DNA of 64,000 bases from Echinicola arenosa (GCF_014841125.1 NZ_JACYTQ010000006.1:186001-250000), one strand, 5' to 3'; shown: positions 15,330 to 25,656, counted from the first letter of the stretch. Notes: a model not told the origin generated them from the sequence alone. Numbers and translations: made by a program.

Positions 15330-17507
15330 TTAATTGGCATGGTCTGAAATGAACTTGATCCTGTAGACTCGGATTTCTTCTTCACCAAAATCTTCATCTT
15401 CAAGTTCGCTTAGTGCCTCTCTGATGTTGTCTGTCTCAGCTGACATGAAATAGTCGTGAAGGGTGTCTTCCCTGTCCTCATCCATGATATTTTGGATATA
15501 GTAATTGATGTTCAATTTGGTCCCACTATAGATGATTTGCTCTATTTCTTGAAGCAGCTCCGTCATGCTAATGTTCAGGTTGGAGGCGATTTCGTCTAAA
15601 TCGACTTTCCTGTCCACTTGTTGGATGATGGAGATTTTAACTTTGGAGCGAGTGCCTGCTGTTTTAACCACAACATCCGAAGCAGTAATAATGTCGTTTT
15701 CCTCAACGTAACTCTCTATTAGTTTCAGAAACGGAGCTCCAAATTTAGCGACTTTTCCCATACCAACCCCATTAATTTGGGCAAGTTCTTCCTTTGTGGT
15801 AGGGTATACAGTCGCCATTTCTTCCAAAGAAGGGTCTTGGAAGATCACATAAGGAGGTAGTCCTTTGGATTTAGCTACTTTTTTTCTTTCTGTTTTGAGC
15901 AGTTCAAAAAGCTTTTCATCATAAGCTTTGTTGGAATTGCTGATTTCTTCGGCTTCATCGTTTTCGATCATCTCTTCAAAATCATGATCTTTGCTTAGCA
16001 TAACTTCATGAGGAGAATTCAAAAACTCCTCACTGAGGGGAGAGAGCTTGATGACACCGTAGTTTTCGATGTCTTTCTCCAGAAAGCCAAGAATCATGGC
16101 TTGCCTGATGACAGATTTCCAATGCCTTTCATCAAAGTCTTGGCCTTCACCAAAAACTTTGAGGCTGTCGTGATTGTAGCTTTCCATGTATTCGTTTTGC
16201 TCACCACGGATGACATTGACAACATGTTCGAGACTGAATCTTTGATTGGTCTCTTTTACAGCCTCTATGGCTATTTGAATATCTTTTTGTCCGTCAAAGG
16301 ACTCTTTTTTCTTTTTACAATTGTCACAGAAACCACAGTCTTCATTGAGACTTTCTCCAAAATAGTGGAGCAAGACCCTTCTTCTACATACTGAACTTTC
16401 TGCATAGGCTGCCATTTCCTGTAAAAGGACTTTGGCATTTTCCCTTTCGTTGACAGGCTTGTCCTTATTAAACTTTTCAAGCTTGATGATGTCATCATAC
16501 TTGTAGAACATCAAGCAATGTCCTTCCAATCCATCCCTTCCTGCTCTTCCAGTTTCTTGGTAATATCCTTCCAGTGATTTAGGGACGTCATAGTGAATGA
16601 CATAGCGAACGTCGGGCTTGTCTATGCCCATTCCAAACGCAATCGTAGCCACAACTACATCCACTTCTTCATTCAAGAAGTCGTCTTGGTTTTTGATTCT
16701 TGTTGCTGATTCAAGTCCTGCATGGTAAGGCGCTGCATTGATCCCGTTTACCTTAAGCAGTTCAGCTATTTCTTCCACTTTTTTACGGCTCAAACAATAG
16801 ATGATTCCGGATTTCCCCTTATGGGACTTTACATACTTGATCAGTTGCTTTTTGGTGTCATTTTTTACTTTTGGCCGAACCTCATAATATAGGTTGGTCC
16901 GGTTAAAGGAAGATTTAAACAAATCCGCCTCTTCCATGTTCAGGTTACGCTGAATGTCTTGTTGGACCTTTGGCGTGGCGGTAGCGGTAAGCGCAATGAT
17001 TGGAAGATTATCTCCTATCTGACCAATGATGGACTTGATCTTTCTATATTCTGGTCTGAAATCATGGCCCCATTCTGAAATACAGTGGGCCTCATCTATA
17101 GCTACAAAGCAGAGCTTGGCTGATTTTAGAAATTCAATGTTTTCTTCTTTAGTGAGGGATTCAGGAGCTACATACAGTAACTGGGTGGCTCCGGAAAGGA
17201 CTTCTTTTTTTACCCTGTTTGACTCTGACTTGCTCAAAGTAGAGTTTAGGAAGTGGGCATTGATGCCGAATGCGTTTAACTGATCTACCTGGTTTTTCAT
17301 CAAGGCGATCAACGGAGAAATAACAATAGCTGTCCCTTCACTGGTGACGGCCGGGAGTTGATAACATAGTGATTTTCCTGCGCCGGTGGGCATGATGACA
17401 AAGGTGTTATTGCCATGCAGAATATTATCAACTATAGCTTCCTGGTTACCTCTGAATTGATTGAAGCCAAAAATCTTCTTGAGGTTTTCTTTAACTTTTA
17501 TATCCAC
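15330..17507 (-). CDS. recQ: ATP-dependent DNA helicase RecQ
   Basis: 3'-5' DNA helicase in recombination and replication-fork repair; 725 residues. Order: SF2 helicase core with MPTGAGKSLCYQLPA (Walker A), AIDEAHCISEWGHDFRPEY (motif II plus the RecQ aromatic-rich loop) and TGRAGRDG (motif VI); zinc-binding CRRR...CGFCDNC (near 375-400); RQC winged helix; HRDC domain (about 530-600); and a C-terminal helical extension of about 100 residues ending acidic. The only start fitting the conserved N-terminus is GTG at 17507. It is divergent from kdsD with a 100-base spacer, and purD follows it. Confidence 0.95.
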   Translation of the reverse strand: MDIKVKENLKKIFGFNQFRGNQEAIVDNILHGNNTFVIMPTGAGKSLCYQLPAVTSEGTAIVISPLIALMKNQVDQLNAFGINAHFLNSTLSKSESNRVKKEVLSGATQLLYVAPESLTKEENIEFLKSAKLCFVAIDEAHCISEWGHDFRPEYRKIKSIIGQIGDNLPIIALTATATPKVQQDIQRNLNMEEADLFKSSFNRTNLYYEVRPKVKNDTKKQLIKYVKSHKGKSGIIYCLSRKKVEEIAELLKVNGINAAPYHAGLESATRIKNQDDFLNEEVDVVVATIAFGMGIDKPDVRYVIHYDVPKSLEGYYQETGRAGRDGLEGHCLMFYKYDDIIKLEKFNKDKPVNERENAKVLLQEMAAYAESSVCRRRVLLHYFGESLNEDCGFCDNCKKKKESFDGQKDIQIAIEAVKETNQRFSLEHVVNVIRGEQNEYMESYNHDSLKVFGEGQDFDERHWKSVIRQAMILGFLEKDIENYGVIKLSPLSEEFLNSPHEVMLSKDHDFEEMIENDEAEEISNSNKAYDEKLFELLKTERKKVAKSKGLPPYVIFQDPSLEEMATVYPTTKEELAQINGVGMGKVAKFGAPFLKLIESYVEENDIITASDVVVKTAGTRSKVKISIIQQVDRKVDLDEIASNLNISMTELLQEIEQIIYSGTKLNINYYIQNIMDEDREDTLHDYFMSAETDNIREALSELEDEDFGEEEIRVYRIKFISDHAN

Positions 17508-17570
17508 TCCATTCTGTCTTTTTAATGATGTGCCGAATGCTTTTCATTAAATAATTAAAGTAAATAATTT

Positions 17571-17578
17571 TACCTTTG
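17571..17578 (+). promoter_or_regulatory. Promoter -7 element of kdsD
   Basis: TACCTTTG matches the TAnnTTTG consensus and lies 29 bases before the kdsD start codon. No good -33 TTG is seen at the right distance, so the call is moderate. Confidence 0.4.
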
Positions 17579-17607
17579 TACAAATTTAATAATAACCCTC
17601 GGTAAAA

Positions 17608-18576
17608 TTGAATATAATAAAAAATATTAAAAACAGCGCCATAAAAGTTCTTCAGACAGAAGCAGAAGCGGTACAGAATTTAGCCAATAATATTGATGGA
17701 GATTTTGAGTCTTGTGTAACTGGAATCCTGAATTCAAACGGACGTGTGGTGATTACCGGGGTAGGGAAAAGTGCCATCGTTGCCACAAAAATTGTAGCCA
17801 CCCTAAACTCTACTGGTACGCCAGCATTATTTATGCACGCAGCGGATGCTATTCATGGAGATTTGGGTATGATTCAAAAAGAAGATTTTGTAATTTGTAT
17901 TTCGAAGAGTGGTAATACGCCAGAAATAAAAGTTTTAGTACCCATGCTGAAAAGGATGGGGTCCAAACTTGTGGCATTGGTGAGCAATACGGATAGTTAT
18001 CTTGCTGACCATGCTGATTTTGTTTTGAATGCAACGATTAAAGCTGAAGCTTGTCCGTTAAATTTAGCCCCCACAACCAGTACCACGGCCCATATGGCCA
18101 TGGGTGACGCATTGGCTGTTTGTCTTCTGGAAGCTAGAGGATTTAGTAGTGATGATTTTGCCAAGTACCATCCTGGAGGATCGCTGGGCAAGCAATTGTA
18201 TCTTACTGTAGACGATTTGGTGGTAAAAGAATCTGTACCGATGGTGAAAGAAACGGCAGATTTAAAGGAAGTTATTTTAGAAATTAGTGGTAAAAGACTT
18301 GGGGCTACGGCAGTTTTAAATGAAGCACAAAACTTGGTTGGGATTGTTACTGATGGGGATTTGAGGAGAATGCTGGAAAAAGGGGGGGATCTTGGCCAAG
18401 TGAAAGCAAAAGATATTATGACGAAAAATCCAAAAACCATTGAACATAAAGAATATGCCATCAGGGCTTTGAACAAGATGAAGGAGCATAATATTACTCA
18501 GCTTGTTGTCATGAAAAAGGAAAGCCTTTTAGGCTTTATTCATATTCATGATTTAATGAAGGAGGGGATTGTTTAA
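17608..18576 (+). CDS. kdsD: KpsF/GutQ family arabinose-5-phosphate isomerase
   Basis: Interconverts ribulose-5-phosphate and arabinose-5-phosphate, the first step towards KDO for lipopolysaccharide. The 322 residues hold an SIS domain (about 35-180, with TGVGKSAIVA and ISKSGNTPEI), the family signature FAKYHPGGSLGKQL, and two CBS domains (about 205-320). The frame has no ATG near the N-terminus; TTG 17608 gives the normal start. A mannose-1-phosphate guanylyltransferase gene starts nine bases after the stop, pointing to cell-surface sugar supply. Biochemical substrate inferred from family only. Confidence 0.9.
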   Translation: MNIIKNIKNSAIKVLQTEAEAVQNLANNIDGDFESCVTGILNSNGRVVITGVGKSAIVATKIVATLNSTGTPALFMHAADAIHGDLGMIQKEDFVICISKSGNTPEIKVLVPMLKRMGSKLVALVSNTDSYLADHADFVLNATIKAEACPLNLAPTTSTTAHMAMGDALAVCLLEARGFSSDDFAKYHPGGSLGKQLYLTVDDLVVKESVPMVKETADLKEVILEISGKRLGATAVLNEAQNLVGIVTDGDLRRMLEKGGDLGQVKAKDIMTKNPKTIEHKEYAIRALNKMKEHNITQLVVMKKESLLGFIHIHDLMKEGIV

Positions 18577-18584
18577 AAATAATT

Positions 18585-19661
18585 ATGCAAAATAAACCAT
18601 ATATTGTAGTACTTGCCGGAGGAATTGGTTCTAAATTTTGGCCATATAGTAGAAACAATTACCCCAAACAATTTTTGGATATTTTAGGCACAGGCAGGAC
18701 TTTGCTACAAATGACTTTTGACCGTTTTGTGAAGTTTTCGGATCCTAAACTTTTTTTGGTGGTTACCAATAAAATGTATGTAGATATCGTAAAGGAACAG
18801 TTGCCGGAAATTTCTGATGAGCAAATTTTGGGAGAACCTTTAAGAAGAAATACGGCCAACTGTATTGCCTATGCCAGCTATAAAATAAAGAAAAAAGACC
18901 CTAATGCTAGGGTAATTGTAACCCCTTCCGATCATTTGGTAATTAATGAATTGCCATTTCAGCAAAAGATCAAGCAAGGACTTAAGGAGGCTGAAAAAGC
19001 CCATCATTTAATTACCATTGGCATCAAACCCAATAGACCAGAGACCGGTTATGGTTATATCCAATACATCGAGAAGCCTAAGTTAGGTTTGGTCAAAAAG
19101 GTAAAGACTTTTACAGAAAAGCCTACGAAAAAGCTGGCCAAAACTTTTTTGGAGAGTGGTGATTTTGTTTGGAACAGTGGGATGTTCATTTGGAAAAATG
19201 AATCGATTATTAGGGCTTTTGAAAAGTATTTGCCTGAGATGGCTGAAGTGTTTGAAGAGGGAATGGAATTTTATGATTCTCCAGATGAAGCCGGATTTAT
19301 TAAGCGCGCTTATTCTCTTGTGAAGAATGTCTCCATTGATTTGGGCATTATGGAAAAGTCGGATGAAGTTTATTTGTTGCTCGGTGATTTTGGTTGGTCA
19401 GACCTGGGCTCTTGGTTGAGTATTCACCAGCTCAAGGAAAGAGATAAGAATAATAATGTTGTTGATGCCAATGCGGTGTTGTATGACACCACAAACAGCT
19501 ATATCAAAGTGTCCCCTCAAAAGCTTGTGGTTGTCCATGGTTTGGATAATTATTTGATCAATGAATCTGAGAATGTGATCTTGATCTGTAAGCTTGATGC
19601 TGAAAATAAGTTCAAGGAGTTTGTTGCAGATGCAAAGAACAAAGGTGAAGATTATATTTAG
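18585..19661 (+). CDS. Mannose-1-phosphate guanylyltransferase
   Basis: Makes GDP-mannose from mannose-1-phosphate and GTP for surface polysaccharides. The 358 residues form one nucleotidyltransferase domain with LAGGIGSKFWPYSRNNYPKQ near the N-terminus, TPSDH (about 110), ETGYGYIQ, FTEKP and VWNSGMFIW; there is no fused phosphomannose-isomerase domain. The usual GTRLWP motif reads GSKFWP here, with Lys in place of Arg at the pyrophosphate-binding position. Adjacent to kdsD in what looks like a two-gene operon; no terminator hairpin is visible before the convergent OsmC gene 14 bases away. Confidence 0.92.
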   Translation: MQNKPYIVVLAGGIGSKFWPYSRNNYPKQFLDILGTGRTLLQMTFDRFVKFSDPKLFLVVTNKMYVDIVKEQLPEISDEQILGEPLRRNTANCIAYASYKIKKKDPNARVIVTPSDHLVINELPFQQKIKQGLKEAEKAHHLITIGIKPNRPETGYGYIQYIEKPKLGLVKKVKTFTEKPTKKLAKTFLESGDFVWNSGMFIWKNESIIRAFEKYLPEMAEVFEEGMEFYDSPDEAGFIKRAYSLVKNVSIDLGIMEKSDEVYLLLGDFGWSDLGSWLSIHQLKERDKNNNVVDANAVLYDTTNSYIKVSPQKLVVVHGLDNYLINESENVILICKLDAENKFKEFVADAKNKGEDYI

Positions 19662-19675
19662 AAAGACCTTTCCAG

Positions 19676-20167
19676 TTATTTGTCTAAAGAATGTTTCTGG
19701 GCTATTCTCACCACAGGTTTATGCCGAATGGGGAAATTGCAGCTATTGGCAATGAAACAATGTTTGTGGGCCTCTTCATGCAGTGACATGGCCTTGGGTT
19801 TCATGCTTTCATTTTCAACTGTTACCACTGGATATAGGACTACTTCATTGAATTGTCCTGATCCGTTTTTATTCTCCTGCATAATTCCCTCGGAATGGTC
19901 TTCATAAGTTGTCACACTTACACCTGCTTCGGCACATAAGTGTAGATACCAGAGCATGTGACAAGAGGCAATACTGGCCAGAAAAAGCTCCTCAGGATTG
20001 TATTTGCTTTTATCTCCTCTAAAATGTGGGTCAGAGCTTCCCAAGAGGTGAGGCTTGCCTTCTACCGTGATTTCAAAGTTTCTTTGGTAGGCCAAATAGC
20101 CCCGAGTGCCCATGCCTGTATTGCCGGTCCACTCCAAAACGGTCTGGTAATGATGGAATTTTGACAT
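19676..20167 (-). CDS. OsmC family peroxiredoxin-like protein
   Basis: Thiol-dependent reductase of organic hydroperoxides in the OsmC/Ohr superfamily. The 163 residues carry the two motif regions expected: NPEELFLASIASCHML with Cys69 and HCFIANSCNFPI with Cys143 near the end; extra cysteines at 78 and 137. The N-terminus HHYQTVLEWTGN and GDKSKYNPEELF match the YhfA/OsmC-like branch. Cytosolic, no signal peptide. Substrate and regulation unknown; no peroxide regulator is adjacent. Confidence 0.9.
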   Translation of the reverse strand: MSKFHHYQTVLEWTGNTGMGTRGYLAYQRNFEITVEGKPHLLGSSDPHFRGDKSKYNPEELFLASIASCHMLWYLHLCAEAGVSVTTYEDHSEGIMQENKNGSGQFNEVVLYPVVTVENESMKPKAMSLHEEAHKHCFIANSCNFPIRHKPVVRIAQKHSLDK

Positions 20168-20217
20168 GTGGATAAGTTATGAAAAATCAATTGAATTTTC
20201 CAAAACAAACGCTTTAC

Positions 20218-20259
20218 AAAAAGAAAAAATCGCTTCCCTGATATCACAGAGAAGCGATG
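20218..20259 (-). terminator. Terminator of the Ldh2-family gene
   Basis: On the minus strand, ATCGCTTC and GAAGCGAT form an 8-bp stem around a 12-base loop and are followed by TTTTTTCTTTTTG. It lies 24 bases after the dehydrogenase stop. Confidence 0.8.
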
Positions 20260-20282
20260 AGTAAAGGTTAATTTTTAATTGT

Positions 20283-21359
20283 TTAAAACTTAAAAGGCAC
20301 GTCGAATTTTTCTCCAAGTGTTCTAAGATCGTCTTCTACAGGTTTCAGAAGAGGGATGCCTTTTTTCATTCTTTCTTGCTCCAGTTCTCTTTCAGGGTCT
20401 CCCGGGATCAATACCTTTTCGTTTCCAGGAGTTGTTTTGGCCGATCGGAATCTTTTGATCCAGTTGTCCATATGGTCTTTAAATTCATCAGCGGGTCTGA
20501 AAGCATCTACACGCATGGCACCGAAGAAATGGCCAATGCCGTCTCCAACTGGGTTGGGGTCTGGCTGGAGGAATGCAACAAATGGCGGAACCCAAGGGCC
20601 ATAATTGGCTCCTGAAAGCACAGCTGAGAAGATGTCGACTATGGATCCCAAAGCATAGCCTTTATGAGAACCGTGTTCCCTATCACCGCCTAGAGGTAAT
20701 AAGGCTCCTCCTTCTTTTACACCATAAGGGTTGGTGGTTGGATGACCTTCACTGTCTTGTATCCAGCCGGACGGGGCCTGCTCATCTTTTCTTTGTAGTA
20801 TTTCCAGTTTTCCATTGGCTGCTGTAGTAGTAGCCATGTCTGCAACAAATGCTGGTTCTTTATTGGCAGGAATAGCAACAGCAATTGGATTGGTGCCTAA
20901 AAGGCGCTCTTTGCTGAATGTAGGGCTTACCAAAGGGCTTGCGTTGGTCATGGAAAGACCTATCATGTCGTTTTTTAAGGCTTGCATGGCATGATGTCCT
21001 GCAATGCCGTAATGGTTGGAGTTTTTTACGGATACCCAGCCTGTACCCGCATTTTTAGCCTTTTCAATGGCGATTTGCATGGCGATTGGTGCTACCACCA
21101 GTCCTAACCCTGCATCACCATCAACTACTGCTGTACTGGGTGTTTCATGAACTACGCGTACATTTGGAGTGGCATTGATTCGGCCGGCTTCCCATAACCT
21201 GACATACCCAGAGAGCCTTGCGACTCCATGTGAGTCGACACCTCTCAAATCCGCTGACAATAAGACTTCGGTAGCAGTTTGGGCATCCTTTTCTGGACAT
21301 CCGATTTTAAGGAAAATATTCTTCGTGAACGAGAATAATCCTTCAAAGTTAAAATTCAT
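20283..21359 (-). CDS. Ldh2 family malate/L-lactate-type oxidoreductase
   Basis: NAD(P)-dependent dehydrogenase of the malate/sulfolactate/ureidoglycolate (Ldh2) family, distinct from Rossmann-fold lactate dehydrogenases. The 358 residues show DSHGVARLSGYV (about 37-48), SNHYGIAGHH (about 119-128) with the likely catalytic His, LLGTNPIAVAIPA and GGDREHGSHKGYAL. Length is normal. It stands alone, with its own terminator downstream, so the physiological 2-hydroxyacid cannot be inferred from context. Confidence 0.9.
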   Translation of the reverse strand: MNFNFEGLFSFTKNIFLKIGCPEKDAQTATEVLLSADLRGVDSHGVARLSGYVRLWEAGRINATPNVRVVHETPSTAVVDGDAGLGLVVAPIAMQIAIEKAKNAGTGWVSVKNSNHYGIAGHHAMQALKNDMIGLSMTNASPLVSPTFSKERLLGTNPIAVAIPANKEPAFVADMATTTAANGKLEILQRKDEQAPSGWIQDSEGHPTTNPYGVKEGGALLPLGGDREHGSHKGYALGSIVDIFSAVLSGANYGPWVPPFVAFLQPDPNPVGDGIGHFFGAMRVDAFRPADEFKDHMDNWIKRFRSAKTTPGNEKVLIPGDPERELEQERMKKGIPLLKPVEDDLRTLGEKFDVPFKF

Positions 21360-21411
21360 GGCGCAAAATATATTTTGACTTATCCGGTGATAAGTTGATA
21401 TTGATTAGAAA

Positions 21412-22377
21412 TCATGATTTTTCTATGCCTTCGCAAGGAATGATAGGCTGTTTTGAGATTATTTTTGCAATAACTCCTTCCTTTAACGCATAATTGGAGC
21501 AAACAAGTTCTGATGCATCTACAAATTGAAGGATAAATTCAATTAGACAGGAAGCTACCACAATCATGTCCACTCTCATGGGGATCATTCCGGGTATTTT
21601 TAGCCTTTGATCCTTATTAAGCGTGACCAGCTTTTGGGCAAGCAATTCAAACTCTGTGCGGGGAAGGTGGAAGACTTTTTGGGTTTTGGTTTTGGTCCGA
21701 TGGGCAGAGGCGTAGTACATATCGGTAAGCGTGTCAAAAGTACCGGAGGCACCTACCAACCTTTTCGGTTTATAAACTTCTAAAGCAGTAATAAGGGGCT
21801 GGAGTCTTTCTTCTAAATAAGTCTTAAGTTTGGTTACTTCTTCCGTATGGATGGGGTCATGGTAATGGAACAAGTCCAGCATCCTTTGGCCTCCAATTTC
21901 AAAACTTTGTTTCCAAAGCGCTTCTTGTTCATTGCCAATGATAAATTCAACAGATCCACCTCCAATGTCCATCATCAGGCTATTTTCATCTCCAAGTGAT
22001 CCACTAAAGCGAATGCCTTCATAGATGAGCTGGGCTTCTTGCTCTCCATCGATGACATTTACTTTAATGTCAAATTTTTCCTTTATTTCCTGAACCAAGG
22101 CTGGACCATTGGTAGCACTTCTAACGGCACTTGTAGCGAAAGCATATACTTTTTGGATTTCCTCTCCATTGATCAAATTCCTGAAATGGCCGATGGTATG
22201 CATGGCTCTTTTTTGGGCATCAGGGTGAATGGCATTTTTGCTGATACCTTGCTGCCCAATTTTTACAGGGATTTTTTCCTTATAGATGGTTTGGAAACCT
22301 TCTGAAGTTAATTCAACCAATAACAAGTGAAATGTATTGGTGCCCATGTCGATAATGGCTACTTTCTCATGTGTCAT
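21412..22377 (-). CDS. Ppx/GppA family phosphatase (exopolyphosphatase)
   Basis: Member of the ASKHA-fold exopolyphosphatase/pppGpp phosphatase family; hydrolyses polyphosphate ends or pppGpp. The 321 residues include the phosphate-1 motif DMGTNTFHLLL at the start, ATSAVRSATNG, and the phosphate-2 motif MMDIGGGSVEFII (about 138-150). It is the short, domain I-II form without the HD-like C-terminal domain seen in E. coli Ppx. It stands alone on the minus strand 52 bases from the Ldh2 gene. Which of the two activities dominates is not decided by sequence. Confidence 0.9.
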   Translation of the reverse strand: MTHEKVAIIDMGTNTFHLLLVELTSEGFQTIYKEKIPVKIGQQGISKNAIHPDAQKRAMHTIGHFRNLINGEEIQKVYAFATSAVRSATNGPALVQEIKEKFDIKVNVIDGEQEAQLIYEGIRFSGSLGDENSLMMDIGGGSVEFIIGNEQEALWKQSFEIGGQRMLDLFHYHDPIHTEEVTKLKTYLEERLQPLITALEVYKPKRLVGASGTFDTLTDMYYASAHRTKTKTQKVFHLPRTEFELLAQKLVTLNKDQRLKIPGMIPMRVDMIVVASCLIEFILQFVDASELVCSNYALKEGVIAKIISKQPIIPCEGIEKS

Positions 22378-22577
22378 TAAGCCCTTATTTTTAGTTGTGC
22401 GAATATATAAAGTTTATTTAAAAAAGCTCTATGTTAATAATGAGATATATACGAGGGAATTGATAAACTCGATGTAGAAAGGGTCGGTGGTATGAATGTG
22501 CCAGAAAGCATCGGAAAATTTCTTACCTTAAAGGGTATTGAAAAATATTTTGTAACAATTTTTACTGCGATAAATCC

Positions 22578-24161
22578 ATGAAAAGTTCAACAAAAGGTGT
22601 GTATACATTACCGGGAAATAAAGAGAAACTGGCGTTATTGGAAAAAAAGAATCAAGAAGCTTTGTTGGGGGGAGGGAAGGACAGAATAGCTGCTCAGCAC
22701 AAAAAAGGTAAGCTAACTGCAAGAGAGCGGATTCATTTATTGTTGGATGAAGGATCTTTTCAGGAAATAGACAAGTTCGTGATGCACCGTTGTAAGGATT
22801 TTGGCTTGGATAAGGAATACTATCTGGGCGATGGAGTGATAACAGGTTATGGGGAGATTCATGGCCGGTTGGCCTATGTGTTTTCACAAGACTTTACTGT
22901 TTTTGGAGGGTCTCTTTCTGAGACCCACGCTGAAAAAATTTGCAAAATCATGGATATGGCCATGAAGAATGGCGCCCCTATTATAGGGTTGAATGATTCC
23001 GGTGGGGCCAGGATTCAAGAAGGTGTAAACTCCCTTGGTGGGTATGCCGATATTTTTTATCGAAACACCTTAGCTTCAGGAGTAATACCCCAAATTTCAG
23101 CAGTAATGGGACCATGTGCTGGAGGAGCTGTTTATTCTCCCGCCATAACGGATTTTATACTAATGGTGGAAGAAACATCTTATATGTTTGTAACTGGTCC
23201 AAATGTTGTGAAGACGGTTACCCAGGAGAATGTAACTGCAGAAGAGTTAGGAGGAGCAAGTGCCCATAGCGTGAAAAGTGGCGTGACCCACTTTTCATGT
23301 ACGAATGAAGTGGATTGTATCAAACATATTAAAAGTATTCTAAGTTATATCCCTCAAAATTGTGAAGATGATGCGCCCATTTATCCTTATGATTTGAAAG
23401 AAGATGAGTCAAGAAAAATATTGGATAGTGTAATTCCTGAAAACCCTAATCACCCTTATGATATGAGAGAGGTTGTCCATGGTATTGTAGATGAAGATTC
23501 GTTTTTAGAAGTACACAAGAATTTTGCAGATAATATGGTGGTGGGCTTTGCGAGAATTGCTGGACGTAGTGTAGGAGTGGTCGGTAATCAGCCACAGTCT
23601 TTAGCTGGAGTTTTGGATAATGACGCTTCTGTCAAAGCAGCACGTTTTGTTCGGTTTTGTGATTGTTTCAATGTGCCGCTTTTGGTGTTGGTCGATGTCC
23701 CTGGTTTCTTGCCGGGTACAGATCAGGAGTGGAATGGTATTATTACCAATGGAGCCAAGTTGCTCTATGCTTTTTCAGAAGCAACCGTTCCACGAATTAC
23801 TGTAATTACGCGTAAGGCCTACGGAGGAGCTTATGATGTGATGAATTCCAAGCATATTGGCGCTGACCTCAATTTTGCCTGGCCAACAGCAGAAATTGCG
23901 GTGATGGGTGCGAAAGGAGCTTCAGAAATTATTTTTAGAAAGGAGATTGCCAAATCTGATCAACCAGATGAAAAACTGCAGGAGAAAATTGATCAATACA
24001 CCAAGAAATTTGCTAATCCGTATAAGGCAGCACACAGAGGATATATTGATGAAGTAATTATTCCATCGACCACTAGGCAGAAATTGATCAGTGGATTTAA
24101 GATGCTTCAGAACAAAGTGGATGTTCTTCCCAAAAAGAAACATGGCAATATTCCACTATAA
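22578..24161 (+). CDS. Acyl-CoA carboxylase carboxyltransferase (beta) subunit
   Basis: Biotin-dependent carboxyltransferase, most like propionyl-CoA/methylmalonyl-CoA carboxyltransferase; 527 residues. Two crotonase-fold halves: the first with [20 protein letters not shown], the second with [16 protein letters not shown] and [15 protein letters not shown], which bind acyl-CoA and carboxybiotin. The N-terminus ([19 protein letters not shown]) is typical. No biotin carboxylase or biotin carrier gene is adjacent, so its partners are encoded elsewhere. ATG 22578 gives a normal start; the next gene is 97 bases downstream. Confidence 0.92.
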   Translation: MKSSTKGVYTLPGNKEKLALLEKKNQEALLGGGKDRIAAQHKKGKLTARERIHLLLDEGSFQEIDKFVMHRCKDFGLDKEYYLGDGVITGYGEIHGRLAYVFSQDFTVFGGSLSETHAEKICKIMDMAMKNGAPIIGLNDSGGARIQEGVNSLGGYADIFYRNTLASGVIPQISAVMGPCAGGAVYSPAITDFILMVEETSYMFVTGPNVVKTVTQENVTAEELGGASAHSVKSGVTHFSCTNEVDCIKHIKSILSYIPQNCEDDAPIYPYDLKEDESRKILDSVIPENPNHPYDMREVVHGIVDEDSFLEVHKNFADNMVVGFARIAGRSVGVVGNQPQSLAGVLDNDASVKAARFVRFCDCFNVPLLVLVDVPGFLPGTDQEWNGIITNGAKLLYAFSEATVPRITVITRKAYGGAYDVMNSKHIGADLNFAWPTAEIAVMGAKGASEIIFRKEIAKSDQPDEKLQEKIDQYTKKFANPYKAAHRGYIDEVIIPSTTRQKLISGFKMLQNKVDVLPKKKHGNIPL

Positions 24162-24258
24162 ATTTTCCTTTGTATTAACTTGAATCAATTTCAGAGAAAT
24201 AACGAATCAGTCAAATAAGTTTAAATAATAGAGTAAATACCAAACGTATTTTATCAAT

Positions 24259-25326
24259 ATGCAGCAAGAAGAACAGTTTCTATTCAAGTACCTTAACAAC
24301 GCCTCTCCAACTGGCTTTGAAGCTTCAGGGCAGAAGATTTGGTTGGATTATGTAAAACCTTACGTCGATCAGTATTTTACAGACAGTTATGGAACAGCTG
24401 TTGGTGTGATCAATCCTGAAGCTCCTTTTAAAGTGGTTATTGAGGCTCATGCTGACGAAATCAGTTGGTTTGTGAATTATATAACACCAGAAGGATATAT
24501 CTATGTGAGAAGAAATGGAGGTTCTGATCATATGATCGCACCATCCATGCGGGTCAATATCCATACAGATGAAAAAATCATTCCAGGGGTTTTTGGCTGG
24601 CCAGCCATTCATGTGAGAAAAGGGGAAAAAGAAAGTAAGCCATCCTTGGAAAACATTTTCATAGACGTAGGAGCTCGCACAAAAGAGGAAGTGGAGGAAA
24701 TGGGAATCCATGTGGGATGTGTGGTGACTTTTAAGGATGAGTTAATGGATCTCAACGGAAAATTTTACGCTGGAAGAGCTTTGGACAATCGCATTGGTGG
24801 GTATATGATAGCCCAAGTCGCCAAGAAACTTCATGATTCAGGTAAAAAGCTTCCCTTTGGCCTATATATCGTCAATGCCGTCCAAGAGGAAATAGGGCTT
24901 AGAGGAGCAGAAATGATTGCTGCTAAAATAAAGCCCAATGTAGCGATCATCACGGATGTTTGCCATGATACTACGGCTCCCATGTACAATAAGATCACTA
25001 GTGGTGAACAGGTAGCGGGCGATGGTCCTGTACTTACTTACGGGGCTTCTGTTCACAAAAAGCTATTGGATTTGATCATTGGAGTGGCCAAGAAGAGAAC
25101 AATCTCTTTTCAAAGAGCTGCTGCTTCTAGGAGTACAGGAACAGATACGGATGCCTTTGCCTATTCCAATGAAGGGGTTCCTTCAGCATTGATTTCCTTA
25201 CCTTTAAAGTACATGCATACCACAGTTGAGACAGCCAGTAAAAAGGATATTCAAAGTGTTATTGACCTTATTACTGCATTTTTGGAAGAATTGGACCCAG
25301 ATTATAATTTCAAATATTTTGACTAA
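24259..25326 (+). CDS. M42 family glutamyl/dodecameric aminopeptidase (endoglucanase M-like)
   Basis: Dinuclear-metal aminopeptidase of the TET/FrvX family. The 355 residues contain EAHADEISWFV (metal His/Asp at about 67-69), GRALDNRIGGYM (bridging Asp), VQEEIGLRGAEM (catalytic Glu pair), TDVCHDT (metal Asp) and the final metal His in KYMHTTVE. Such enzymes form large tetrahedral complexes that trim peptides; no signal peptide is seen, so it is cytosolic. Followed by a strong terminator. Confidence 0.92.
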   Translation: MQQEEQFLFKYLNNASPTGFEASGQKIWLDYVKPYVDQYFTDSYGTAVGVINPEAPFKVVIEAHADEISWFVNYITPEGYIYVRRNGGSDHMIAPSMRVNIHTDEKIIPGVFGWPAIHVRKGEKESKPSLENIFIDVGARTKEEVEEMGIHVGCVVTFKDELMDLNGKFYAGRALDNRIGGYMIAQVAKKLHDSGKKLPFGLYIVNAVQEEIGLRGAEMIAAKIKPNVAIITDVCHDTTAPMYNKITSGEQVAGDGPVLTYGASVHKKLLDLIIGVAKKRTISFQRAAASRSTGTDTDAFAYSNEGVPSALISLPLKYMHTTVETASKKDIQSVIDLITAFLEELDPDYNFKYFD

Positions 25327-25351
25327 TAATCTTAAAAGTTGGATAGTTATG

Positions 25352-25378
25352 AAAGTCGGGAGAATCCCGACTTTTTTT
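25352..25378 (+). terminator. Rho-independent terminator after M42 peptidase gene
   Basis: AAGTCGGGA and TCCCGACTT form a perfect 9-bp stem around a GAA loop, followed by seven Ts. Confidence 0.92.
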
Positions 25379-25656
25379 GTTTATGGAGGTTGAGAATAAA
25401 AGGCAGTATTATATCGAAAGGTTGTGAAATTTTTTAAACCAGTCAATAGTTTATTTTATGGCCTTTGTAAAATGAAGTGGAATCGATCGGAGTTTTTGCG
25501 GTTTTATTTAAATTACTGTGTTAGGGTCTTCAGTCTTATTTTGATTTTGTAGAATACTTGTCAGGCGGAATTTTTTTTAATTTCTTCTTTAACATCATTG
25601 AAGTGAATGATTTGATTTGAATAAAAAATAAATTGAAGTTTTTTTGTTTCATTTTA

